A DNA stretch of 58,094 nt, from positions 1 to 58,094 of the forward strand of contig CAKUUG010000006.1 of the NCBI GenBank assembly GCA_934692665.1, in the 5' to 3' direction. Below the pieces are notes generated by a model. It made no database searches, was not told the DNA's origin, and saw only the letters and a list, made by a program, of their open reading frames with translations. The position numbers and the translations under genes were made by a program. Positions 43,929 to 52,272 of the stretch are shown here, in pieces (position 1 is the stretch's first letter; every line of letters begins with the position of its first letter). The stretch comes from an uncultured Candidatus Melainabacteria bacterium (GTDB taxonomy: Bacteria > Cyanobacteriota > Vampirovibrionia > Gastranaerophilales > Gastranaerophilaceae).

Positions 43929-46225
43929 TATTTATTGCCTCCTTTTTCTTCAGGAAATTCTTTGTCGATTTTTCCAAAAAATGGTTGAACAAGTAAAGTT
44001 ATACCAACAAGAGCCAACGCCATTGGAACAAATATTTTTTTCCAAGCTTTGTTGTTTGATATGTTTGTTGCAGCATTTTTAATTTGTGCTGTTACATCAA
44101 GGTTTCTTAGGTATCTTTCTGTTTGCCCGCCTGTTTGTTCAAGCAATCCTTTTGCTGTATTTTGAACAACTTCGGGTTCATTTTTGAATGCTTCTTTATT
44201 AAACAAAGCTTCCATTAAATTGTTAAAGACTTCTTTTTGATTTGGGCGTTGAATATTGGCTTTGTTTTCAATCAATGATTGATTGCCTCTGTAAATTATT
44301 TTTCTCGCTGCTTCGAGAAGGTCTTTGTTTTCTTCGGCTCTTAAATCTAAACCGTTGATTTGGATTTTACCTTCTTTTAATCTTGATTCAAAATTTGCAC
44401 AAATTGCAATTCTTGAAGTAAAGCCGTCCAAGTTTGTTTTTTGTTGTTGAATAAAGTCAGGTAAAATGCCATCATATAGATTTTGTTGTTTTGTTCCATC
44501 AGGAAGAATTCGTTCGCCACACAATGCATTTATAAGTTCTTTATTATCATCTGTTGAACTTGGTCTGATTTTGCCGATTAATTTTTTTAGAGAATTAAAT
44601 AAACCGTTATCTAATTTGTCTTTGTTTTCACTTTGTGCATTAATAAGCTCATTAATCAAAGATTTGTAATTGTCTGAATCGTAAGTTACATTGTTTGTTA
44701 GACCTAGGATATATTGTTGAAGAATTTGTTGAGCTTCTTCTTGCGAGCCTGATTTTAGTGCTGCAAGTTGTTCTTTATTTAATCTTAAGTCTTTATTTTT
44801 AAATATATTTTGAAGTACGGAAGTTGTTTCTTGCGTTGTTTGGGACTCTGCTTTGCTTCCGATAATCGGATTAATTGCTTTTTCTAAGAATACTTTCAAT
44901 TTTGTTCTTGTTGGAAGAACTGTATTATTGTAGAAATTAGCAATATATTCTTCAAATTTCTTTTGGTCAATTTTTAAATCTTTATCTGCAATTACTTCTT
45001 TGTATTCTTCTGTATAGCCTTCTGCAGCAAGCAACTCTTTCAATCTATCTAATGTCTTTACTTCGCCATCTTTATAAAATTCAGAAACAATAGATTTTAT
45101 TTTATTTGTATTTTGACCACCAAACAATCCGGCATCTTCTGTTGATACTTTTATGTGTTTGTTTAAAACATCAGTTAGCGTATTTTCATCAACAGCAAGC
45201 TCTGTTGTTTTGTTGAAGATATTTTGTAATGCTTCTATTGTTTGTGTTTCTACACCTGTACTTGTGAATTTTTGTATAGGTTGAATATCTTCTTTATTAT
45301 TTACATCGATTTTACTAAAGCTCAAAGTTTCAGCCAACTTGCCAAAGAAGTCTTTATCAGAAGTACTGTTTGCTTTGAAGAAATCCGTGATTTCTGTATT
45401 TGATTGTGTTGTTGCAGTATTGACAGCTTTTTCTATTTCGTTTGTGAATACACCTTCTTTATTGTTGATGAAATCTTTAGCTTTGTTAAATTGTGCTTTT
45501 ATCACTCCGTTTTTAATATGCGGTTCTACTTTATCGCAGAATAGTGCTGTCATCAATGGTGTAGAGAAACCTGCCGTTGCCATCCATAATGTTCTATTTT
45601 GAAGAGCGACTTTTTGCATTTTTCTTTGAATTTTTTCTTTGCCGTTTTCTTCATTTATATCAATTTTGTTGTGCTTGCCGATTTTGGCCAATTTTTCATC
45701 AGGATAAGCATCCCAAGGCAAGAATTGATTGTCAAGGAAGAAGTCTTTTTTATCACCTTGTGCACTTACGTATTTTTGACCTATATCGAAACCGTGGACA
45801 ATTTTTGCAGGTAAATTAATAAATAATTTTGGCCACAAACTCATTGAAGCGAAAAATGCACCGCTGCCAACAAATTTCATTATAGCGTCGGTTTTGGTTT
45901 TTGCATTAGCGGCAAGGAAAGTTGCAATCAATAATCCGCCTGCTTTTAGTCCTAAATCATTAATTCTTCCTAGGCTGTTGTCGTTCATTTTTCCTGTTTT
46001 TACAGCGGTGAAGAAGTTTTTTGAGTCTTGTTTTAAATCTTTAAAATAAGAAACAGCAGATTGTACAGGTGTTTCTTCAACCAATTTTGCTTTTGCTTCG
46101 TTGGGTTTGACATCATTTGCATGTTGAGTCAAATCATCATATACTTTTTGATGCTGAACTTTATTGGTGTGAGCTTCTGTTTTATTGTTTAATCTGTTGC
46201 TTAAAATAGGGCTTATATACGACAT
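43928..46225 (-). CDS. Tagged membrane protein of the amylase operon (765 residues)
   Basis: Not recognised as a family. It starts at the ATG at 46225 (after GAGG, overlapping the upstream stop as TAATG). It begins SYISPIL, a variant of the SPLL tag. Hydrophobic segments lie near residues 90-130 and 195-215, and a C-terminal membrane helix (FVPMALALVGITLLVQPFF) precedes a short tail. Between them is a ~500-residue soluble, helical region. There is no signal peptide. It is probably an integral membrane scaffold linked to the two GH13 proteins. Confidence 0.7.
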   Translation of the reverse strand: MSYISPILSNRLNNKTEAHTNKVQHQKVYDDLTQHANDVKPNEAKAKLVEETPVQSAVSYFKDLKQDSKNFFTAVKTGKMNDNSLGRINDLGLKAGGLLIATFLAANAKTKTDAIMKFVGSGAFFASMSLWPKLFINLPAKIVHGFDIGQKYVSAQGDKKDFFLDNQFLPWDAYPDEKLAKIGKHNKIDINEENGKEKIQRKMQKVALQNRTLWMATAGFSTPLMTALFCDKVEPHIKNGVIKAQFNKAKDFINNKEGVFTNEIEKAVNTATTQSNTEITDFFKANSTSDKDFFGKLAETLSFSKIDVNNKEDIQPIQKFTSTGVETQTIEALQNIFNKTTELAVDENTLTDVLNKHIKVSTEDAGLFGGQNTNKIKSIVSEFYKDGEVKTLDRLKELLAAEGYTEEYKEVIADKDLKIDQKKFEEYIANFYNNTVLPTRTKLKVFLEKAINPIIGSKAESQTTQETTSVLQNIFKNKDLRLNKEQLAALKSGSQEEAQQILQQYILGLTNNVTYDSDNYKSLINELINAQSENKDKLDNGLFNSLKKLIGKIRPSSTDDNKELINALCGERILPDGTKQQNLYDGILPDFIQQQKTNLDGFTSRIAICANFESRLKEGKIQINGLDLRAEENKDLLEAARKIIYRGNQSLIENKANIQRPNQKEVFNNLMEALFNKEAFKNEPEVVQNTAKGLLEQTGGQTERYLRNLDVTAQIKNAATNISNNKAWKKIFVPMALALVGITLLVQPFFGKIDKEFPEEKGGNK

Positions 46226-47259
46226 TAGCACACCTCGTATTCTTTTTTGTTGTCAACTCTTGATTTCATAGTTTCCGGATTTTTCTTGAAACCTTTTACA
46301 GGAATAAGCCAAGTAAGGGCAGTTGCTGCCAAAGAAGACAATATAAGAGCTTTTCCGTAATTTTTTGTAATGATGTTTTTGTCGCTTCCTTTCCAAAGTT
46401 GTTTAAATGCTTTTGGAACGGCTTGTGTAACAGATCTGGTCGTAGTTCTTATATTTTTGATTATTCCTTGATTTTTTCCGAGTTTTATATTTTCGAATGC
46501 TTTTTGACTACCCAAAGCAACGCCTGTTGCGGCTGCTATGTAGCTGGTTATATTTTCCAGTGCTGTAGTTCTTGCTTTTAATTCTCTGATTTTTGGGTCT
46601 GCTATTTGATAAGATGAATTTGTATCTTTTCCATAACCTGCTTTTTGAACAACTTTGTCATTAAAGTAGTGCATATCGCCATGGTTTAGTTCAGAATCTT
46701 TCAAAAGCAAATCTTTTCTGAAGAAATCTACAGATTCAAATACTTTTGCATATTCTTTTTCGACGATACCTTTTTCTTGCCCTGGTTCAGGAAGCGTAGG
46801 GATTTTTCTTGTATATCTTAAATCGAGAGGAACGCCTGTGCTTGCTTTTATTCCTGCATGAGCTATCTTTTTACTTGCCCATTTTCCAAGGGCATATAAA
46901 ACAACTCCCGCTCCAAAGCATTTTGCACCTTGTTTTGCACAATTTGCATCATGAGAGTTGTATTTTCCGTTTGCAAAACTATATAAGCCAATTAACAAAA
47001 CGCTTCCGATTATGTTTGGTATTTTTCCCATTGATAGAAACTCATGGAAATTGCTGTTTTTTGAACCCATAAAACCTTTTGGCATGTAGGTTAAAAGAGC
47101 GTTTTCCGTTTCATACAATTCTGCTTTTGCACCAGACAAAGGACCTTGTTTGTGGATATGGTCCTCATTTTTGTATATATCTTCCCTTTTCTTTTCAGTC
47201 GCAACGTAATATGTATTACTCGGAATGTTTTCGACGTTTATGTTTTGGATCTGTGGCAT
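46225..47259 (-). CDS. Membrane protein, first gene of the amylase operon
   Basis: A 344-residue protein. The ATG at 47259 (MPQIQNIN) is chosen for AGGGG upstream; the frame runs 81 nt further 5'. Hydrophobic segments lie near residues 85-105, 120-135, 240-260 and 310-325. There is no family match and no signal peptide. Its stop overlaps the next ATG. Its first gene position and coupling to a second membrane protein suggest the two form a complex. Confidence 0.68.
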   Translation of the reverse strand: MPQIQNINVENIPSNTYYVATEKKREDIYKNEDHIHKQGPLSGAKAELYETENALLTYMPKGFMGSKNSNFHEFLSMGKIPNIIGSVLLIGLYSFANGKYNSHDANCAKQGAKCFGAGVVLYALGKWASKKIAHAGIKASTGVPLDLRYTRKIPTLPEPGQEKGIVEKEYAKVFESVDFFRKDLLLKDSELNHGDMHYFNDKVVQKAGYGKDTNSSYQIADPKIRELKARTTALENITSYIAAATGVALGSQKAFENIKLGKNQGIIKNIRTTTRSVTQAVPKAFKQLWKGSDKNIITKNYGKALILSSLAATALTWLIPVKGFKKNPETMKSRVDNKKEYEVC

Positions 47260-47438
47260 ATTTACCCCTAACAACATACACATATATATAAACAACACTA
47301 AATTTGAAATTTTGCCTTTTATAGTAAAAATACTTAACAAATTTTAATACTGCGAATAACCGTAAAATCTACACCTAATCTGCTTTTTGGTCATTGGCGA
47401 TATAGCAACAAATAGCTCTAAACTGTTATTTTTTCCTA

Positions 47439-47467
47439 TTGCATTTATTAGTGTAAATTTATACAAT
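47439..47467 (+). promoter_or_regulatory. Promoter of a predicted leaderless mRNA
   Basis: TTGCAT (47439-47444), 17-bp spacer, TACAAT (47462-47467). The hexamer ends 6 nt before the ATG at 47474. No Shine-Dalgarno sequence is present. Confidence 0.6.
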
Positions 47468-47473
47468 AATAAT

Positions 47474-49780
47474 ATGACTCAAGGCTTTTTTCAATTTAAT
47501 AACTTTATTATAAACGAAATAAATAATTTTGCTACTTCTTCATATGATTTACTTTTTTATAGTGGCAAAAAAGGTTCAAACAAGAGCGAAACCATTGAAA
47601 AAGCAATAAAAGAATTTGAGAAAGATAACTTAATATTTCGACAATTTTGTTTTCAAAATTCAGTTATTGATGATTTTTTGTTGAATTTTTATGATGGATT
47701 GAGAGATTTTTCACTTGCAGAAAAAATTTCTTTAAAAAAATTCGTAACAGACAATTTTAAAGAAAAAGTTTGTCATTATTTTAAAACTATTCAACAAAAC
47801 TGTATTATTGTTGTTGAAAATTTTGAAAACGTAGATGAAAATATTGAAATTATTGATTTTTTGTCTTATTTGGCAGGATTTAAAAACGTAAAAATAATTA
47901 TTGTCACAAGAAACGGCGACAAAAATTTGTTCAGGTTTAAAAAACTGAAAATCAACAGCTTAATGATTCAACCTATTTTAAAAGAAGATTTTAAGGCAAA
48001 ATTGGTTCTATTGTCTCAACCAATGAGCGAAGAGCTGCAAGAAAAATACTACAGTGCGACAGAAGGTTCTGATTTGTATTTGAATATGGCGATAAGGTAT
48101 TGTTCTTTAACGAATTTTTCTATCGAAGAATTGATGAACGAGTTTGAAAGAAAACACAAAGCCTTCAAAACAGAGTTTGATGAATTTTTGATTTCAAAAT
48201 TTATTTTGCTTGCACCAAAACAATATCAAATATTCTTCAAAACCCTCTCTACGATTGCTGTTCCTGTAAGTAGAGAATTTATTGATTATTACAAAATTAC
48301 AGATTTGAAAGACGGAATAGAATATTTATCGCAAAAACTTCTTATAAATTACTTTGGTGAAGAAGTTTTTGTCAAAGATTATTTTAGAAAATATGTCATG
48401 GAATCTTTTTCCATTCAAGAAAAAGTAACTTATTATTCAAAACTGGTTGAAATATATGAAAATGAATTAACAAAAAGTCCAAAAGACAGACTAATAAGGC
48501 TTTCTCGAGAATCAATCAGAAAAGAAAGTGAAAATATAAAATCTCTGATTCCTGCAATAAATTCTCCAAAAAACAGCAATACTTTTTCATATTTAGGTAT
48601 TGCAAATTCCACTTGGCAAGATGAAAAAGCTCGCCAAAAGGCAAGAATTTCCGAAAAAATGAATAAAATAAAAGAGAGAAAAATATTTTTGTCTAAAAAT
48701 GCAATCAGGGAAAACGAAATCAATTTTGAAAAAGAACAAAAAGATGAAACAAGGCAAAATATTGTTAATTTGTTAAATTCTTCAAGAGAATATTCGCAAA
48801 AATACAAATATAAAGAAGCTATTTCTGAATTAATCAGAGCAAAAGAATTAGATGACGAAAAAGAATTTGAAATCGAAATATTAGTCATGCTCGGAAAAAA
48901 TTATGAATTTTTGGATGATTATGCGACTTCTCAAAAAATTTATAATTTTGCACTAAAAAAAGCAATAAATGACAAAGATGAGAGAAAAACAGAAATAGAA
49001 TATCTGATTGCAAGAGCGAATAAAAATTTGTACAAAATGGAAGAAGCGAAATTCTGTTTCTCGCAAATTGCACTCAATGAAAAAAATTCTCCAAGTTATA
49101 GAAGAAAAGCTCATTTGGAATTGGGTGAGATTTTTGAGGCTGAACAGAATATAAAAGAAGCACAAAAGCACTATTTGGCATCTGTTGACTTTTCACTGGG
49201 AAAAGACAAAGAAACAGTCTGTAAAGCGTATTATAGGCTGGGGGTTATGTTTGATGAAGATGGCGATATAGAGCAAGCAATTAAGTACTACAAAAAAAAT
49301 TACACAACAAGCTCTGAATACAAAGACAACAAATACTATTCTGTGTGTTTGGTTAATTTGGCATTGATTTATTCAGAAAATTCCAAATATAAAGAAGCAA
49401 TAGATTGTCTGAAATTGGCACTAAATTTTGACAGCGACAACAATGACATAGAAAATTTGTACTATACGCAAAAAGAATTGGCGAAATTGTATTTTGTAAT
49501 TGATGAAACAAATTCAATAAATTACTACAAAAAAGCACTTGAAAGTGCAAAATTTTTGAAAGATGATTTTAAAATCGCACTTATTTACTTTGAATTTGCA
49601 CAAAATTACTACGACAAAGGTGATGACAAAAAAGCTCTTATTAACTTTTTGAATGCAAAAGAAATACTAAAGAAATCTTCTGATACAGAAAATTTGGAAA
49701 GAATAGAAACCAGAATAAAAGACATAAAACTTCGTCTTGATAAAACTACTTTTGATATGATAGCGGAAAAATATGAATAA
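47474..49780 (+). CDS. STAND-like NTPase with TPR repeats
   Basis: A 768-residue protein. The ATG at 47474 is chosen by promoter position; the frame opens 87 nt earlier. A degenerate Walker A reads GKKGSNKS at residues 31-38 (Asn where Gly is usual). A Walker B-like strand follows (CIIVVENFENVDE), then a helical region. From about residue 420, tetratricopeptide repeats continue to the end (KYKEAISELIRAKELDDEKE, YYRLGVMFDEDGDIEQAIKYY). This is the order of STAND signalling ATPases of the MalT type, without a DNA-binding domain. It overlaps rsmG by 8 nt. Confidence 0.72.
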   Translation: MTQGFFQFNNFIINEINNFATSSYDLLFYSGKKGSNKSETIEKAIKEFEKDNLIFRQFCFQNSVIDDFLLNFYDGLRDFSLAEKISLKKFVTDNFKEKVCHYFKTIQQNCIIVVENFENVDENIEIIDFLSYLAGFKNVKIIIVTRNGDKNLFRFKKLKINSLMIQPILKEDFKAKLVLLSQPMSEELQEKYYSATEGSDLYLNMAIRYCSLTNFSIEELMNEFERKHKAFKTEFDEFLISKFILLAPKQYQIFFKTLSTIAVPVSREFIDYYKITDLKDGIEYLSQKLLINYFGEEVFVKDYFRKYVMESFSIQEKVTYYSKLVEIYENELTKSPKDRLIRLSRESIRKESENIKSLIPAINSPKNSNTFSYLGIANSTWQDEKARQKARISEKMNKIKERKIFLSKNAIRENEINFEKEQKDETRQNIVNLLNSSREYSQKYKYKEAISELIRAKELDDEKEFEIEILVMLGKNYEFLDDYATSQKIYNFALKKAINDKDERKTEIEYLIARANKNLYKMEEAKFCFSQIALNEKNSPSYRRKAHLELGEIFEAEQNIKEAQKHYLASVDFSLGKDKETVCKAYYRLGVMFDEDGDIEQAIKYYKKNYTTSSEYKDNKYYSVCLVNLALIYSENSKYKEAIDCLKLALNFDSDNNDIENLYYTQKELAKLYFVIDETNSINYYKKALESAKFLKDDFKIALIYFEFAQNYYDKGDDKKALINFLNAKEILKKSSDTENLERIETRIKDIKLRLDKTTFDMIAEKYE

Positions 49781-50405
49781 CGAAGAAAAAACAATATTAT
49801 TAAAAAAAGAATTAAATTATGTTTTGGACAACGAAACATTAAAAAAGCTTGAATTGTGGCAAAAAAATTTTGTTGAATACAACAATCATACAAATTTGAT
49901 GAGCAAAAATGATATTGAGGTTTTGTTTGAAAAACATGTTTTTGATTCTCTTTCTATTTTAAAATGGAAAGATTTTTCAAAAAAAGAAACCATTCTCGAT
50001 GTAGGGACGGGTGGCGGTTTTCCTTCTGTAATTCTTGCGATATGTTTTCCTTCTAAAAAAATAATTGCTAATGATTCCAGAATAAAAAAAATAAATTTTA
50101 TTAAAGAAATAAAAGAAAAATTAAATTTAAAAAATCTGGAAATCGCTTATTCAAGAATTGAAGAAATAGAACCTTTGAATGCTGACGTTGTTGTCTCCAG
50201 AGCTGTTGGAAAAATGATAGATGTTTTTGAACTATCAAAAAAACATCTAAAAAAAGACGGAAATTTTTTGATTTACAAAGCAAAATTGGTTGAAGAAGAA
50301 ATAGAGAATTTTAAAAAGAAATACAAAAATTCTACTTTTGAAATCATTCCATACAAAATTCCCCTCAAAGAAAATTTTGAGAGGAATTTGGTTTTGTTGA
50401 AATAA
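49773..50405 (+). CDS. rsmG: 16S rRNA (guanine527-N7)-methyltransferase
   Basis: A 210-residue enzyme, formerly GidB. It has the SAM motif ILDVGTGGGFPSVILAI, then IANDSRIKKINFI and VVVSRAVGKM, typical of RsmG. It begins 8 nt before the end of the STAND-like gene. Its last ~20 codons contain a terminator-like inverted repeat, and that tail is duplicated downstream at 51128-51193. Confidence 0.94.
   Translation: MNNEEKTILLKKELNYVLDNETLKKLELWQKNFVEYNNHTNLMSKNDIEVLFEKHVFDSLSILKWKDFSKKETILDVGTGGGFPSVILAICFPSKKIIANDSRIKKINFIKEIKEKLNLKNLEIAYSRIEEIEPLNADVVVSRAVGKMIDVFELSKKHLKKDGNFLIYKAKLVEEEIENFKKKYKNSTFEIIPYKIPLKENFERNLVLLK
50357..50396 (+). terminator. Terminator-like hairpin inside the rsmG coding end
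   Basis: ATTCCCCTCAAA / TTTTGAGAGGAAT stem followed by TTGGTTTTGTT, overlapping the last codons of rsmG. The same hairpin occurs in the second copy at 51144-51183. Confidence 0.6.
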
Positions 50406-50423
50406 TATTTTAATGTTCTAATT

Positions 50424-50480
50424 AAGTTTTATATCACCTTATTATATATCTTGTTCGATATGTCCATGTTTTTACCAATT
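50424..50480 (-). pseudogene. Decayed copy of the 3' end of the 187-residue gene
   Basis: Read on the minus strand, this stretch gives HGHIEQDI, two stops, then GDIKLN and a stop. It aligns codon for codon with the last residues of the gene at 51204-51767 (YERIQQDLESGELKLN, stop). It directly follows the first 66-bp repeat copy, as the intact gene end follows the second copy. Confidence 0.6.
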
Positions 50481-50502
50481 TTTTGCAAGTCTGGGAAAAT
50501 AC

Positions 50503-51003
50503 CTATTCGTCATCTTCATTATTTATCATGTTCCACATAGCTGTTCTTGCGGCTTCTCTATTTTCTCGACTTTGCTCTAAAGAAGAAAGTTCGGCTTCTT
50601 GCATTTCTTTCATAATTTCATGTCTTCTTTTTGCAAGTTCAACATGTGATGATTCTCTGTTGTTATCTGCTTTATTTGTTTCTCCGTCATCTGTTGGCTC
50701 TGAATCTATTACCGTTGCAATGTCTGGTGGTTCTGCAGGCGGTTCTGTCGGCTCTATTGGTACTGCTAAATCTGTTACTGTTGTCATTTCCGGCGGTTCC
50801 GGTAGCTCTGGTAGTTCCGCAACTTGATCAAGTAATGAACTCAAATCTTCACCAGCTTGAAACGGGTCTTGTTTTTCTTTTGCTTTGTTGTTGCTATTAA
50901 AAATTGACCCATCATTGTCTGCTTTTTGGTTTTTTGCTGTTTTATTTGCAGAAATTGTAGTTCCAAAAGCTGTTCCTTGTAGTCCATTGATTTCGTTGTT
51001 CAT
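50503..51003 (-). CDS. Hypothetical Pro/Glu-rich protein
   Basis: A 166-residue protein. The ATG at 51003 is chosen for AAGGAG upstream. The N-terminal half is Asn/Thr/Lys-rich (GTAFGTTISANKT). The middle is a proline-rich stretch with repeated PEPPE/PTEPPAEPP units, and the end is a charged helix (EIMKEMQEAELSS). There is no signal peptide. It is probably mostly disordered and sits between the two copies of the rsmG tail repeat. Function unknown. Confidence 0.6.
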   Translation of the reverse strand: MNNEINGLQGTAFGTTISANKTAKNQKADNDGSIFNSNNKAKEKQDPFQAGEDLSSLLDQVAELPELPEPPEMTTVTDLAVPIEPTEPPAEPPDIATVIDSEPTDDGETNKADNNRESSHVELAKRRHEIMKEMQEAELSSLEQSRENREAARTAMWNMINNEDDE

Positions 51004-51143
51004 ATATAACACTCCTTTTCTTTATCACTCTTTTAAAGTTCCCTTTGTTATTTTTTTAAAACAGTGTTAAAGAATATTAAGTGTAAAATTTACATAAATT
51101 AACAAATAAAAACGAAGTAAATTTCAAAAATCATTCCATACAA

Positions 51144-51183
51144 AATTCCCCTCAAAGAAAATTTTGAGAGGAATTTGGTTTTG
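51144..51183. terminator. Second copy of the rsmG terminator hairpin
   Basis: Identical to 50357-50396. It lies between the minus-strand genes at 51204-51767 and 50503-51003, where on the minus strand it could still form a hairpin after the 187-residue gene. Confidence 0.5.
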
Positions 51184-51203
51184 TTGAAATAATGTATGAT
51201 GTT

Positions 51204-51767
51204 TTAGTTGAGCTTTAACTCGCCTGATTCTAAATCTTGTTGTATTCGTTCATATTCTAATGAGAGAGCTTCTTTCTCTTTGCTAGCACTATCACCTTCA
51301 AAAAAGGAATCAACAAAAGTATTTGCAAGAGTTTGTGCAACGGTAGCTTTTACTTGATTTGCCAACGACAAATCTTCTGTTGTTTCAGCTTGTTCTTTGG
51401 TTTCATCTGCTGTTTCCGTTTTGTATCTGATAAAATCATTTGTTATTGTGTTTTCGTTTGGATTTTCGGGTTCTTTTGTTGCCTCAAGAAAAAACTCCAT
51501 TGTATCTAAAGCCAAACAAATCGCACCTAAATACGCAGGCTCGGATTCTGTTGCTTCTTTATATTTAACGAAACCATCTATAATAGAGCTATTATCTATG
51601 TTTAATGTTTCAGTTTCCAATTCTGCTTCTGTTTTTTCTTTGTAGTCAATAAAAGATGCCATTATTGAATTTTCTTTTACAGATGTTTGGTTTTGTTCTT
51701 CCTTAATACCTGTTTTGTTGTTGGATACAGAATTTGTACCAAATGATTGAATGTTGTTAATTGACAT
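51204..51767 (-). CDS. Hypothetical acidic protein with repeated xxFxxYKxxTE motif
   Basis: A 187-residue protein with a GAGGAG ribosome binding site. It begins MSINNIQSFGTN. Three copies of a short motif are visible: MASFIDYKEKTEAE, IDGFVKYKEATESE and TNDFIRYKTETADE. The remainder is acidic and helical. There is no signal peptide. The 3' end has a decayed duplicate at 50424-50480. Not recognised. Confidence 0.62.
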   Translation of the reverse strand: MSINNIQSFGTNSVSNNKTGIKEEQNQTSVKENSIMASFIDYKEKTEAELETETLNIDNSSIIDGFVKYKEATESEPAYLGAICLALDTMEFFLEATKEPENPNENTITNDFIRYKTETADETKEQAETTEDLSLANQVKATVAQTLANTFVDSFFEGDSASKEKEALSLEYERIQQDLESGELKLN

Positions 51768-51866
51768 ATACTCTTTTTCTCCTCTGTGTCTATATTTAAA
51801 TAAACACTTTTTAAAGAAAAAAATTTACAAAAAATGAACAAATTTTACGAAGAATTTATTTATGAA

Positions 51867-52163
51867 TCAAGAAATAGCTCTTCTATAGTCGTTTTTAATT
51901 TTGGTAGATTTTCTTTTAAGGCTTCTATTTTGCGATTCTAGAGAATTTATTTTGCTTCTTTTTTGATTTTCGGAAAGATTTTTTGAATTTTTAATAGATT
52001 TTATTTTGTATTCATTTCTTTCAATTTGTCTATTGATTGAATTTAGTTCAGATTTTAGTGAGCTTGCACCGTTGTAGGCAAAGTAAACCGAATTTGTTTG
52101 AGCAAAAGTTTCTACAGAAAACACAAGACTAAAGGCAAAAGCAAACAAGAATATTTTTTTCAT
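51867..52163 (-). CDS. Small exported coiled-coil protein
   Basis: A 98-residue protein with an AAGGAG ribosome binding site. A signal peptide ends near VETFAQT (residue ~22). The remainder is a Lys/Ser/Asn-rich coiled coil (LNSINRQIERNEYKIKSIK) with a basic end. It is probably a periplasmic or secreted helical protein. Not recognised. Confidence 0.68.
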   Translation of the reverse strand: MKKIFLFAFAFSLVFSVETFAQTNSVYFAYNGASSLKSELNSINRQIERNEYKIKSIKNSKNLSENQKRSKINSLESQNRSLKRKSTKIKNDYRRAIS

Positions 52164-52210
52164 TTCGACTCCTTTTTTTTAAAAAATAATATGTACAAAA
52201 AACTTTCAAA

Positions 52211-52245
52211 ACACCTTTTTGATGAACAAAAAAGTGCTGTTATTA
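52211..52245 (-). terminator. Probable terminator downstream of flhB
   Basis: Imperfect inverted repeat CACCTTTTTG / CAAAAAAGTG with a 5-nt loop. T-rich sequence follows on the minus strand. Confidence 0.45.
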
Positions 52246-52272
52246 TTTTATTAAGGATTTAAAAACAAAAGT

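Larger units (their letters stand above)
50341..51193 (+). repeat. 66-bp exact direct repeat of the rsmG 3' end
   Basis: Positions 50341-50406 (end of rsmG and its stop) are repeated without mismatch at 51128-51193, an offset of 787 bp. The second copy is not part of a gene. Confidence 0.95.

Noticed and set aside
50503..51767. The two hypothetical genes as full duplicates of each other
   Set aside because: Apart from weak Asn/Thr-rich N-termini the proteins do not align; only the short remnant at 50424-50480 resembles the 187-residue gene.
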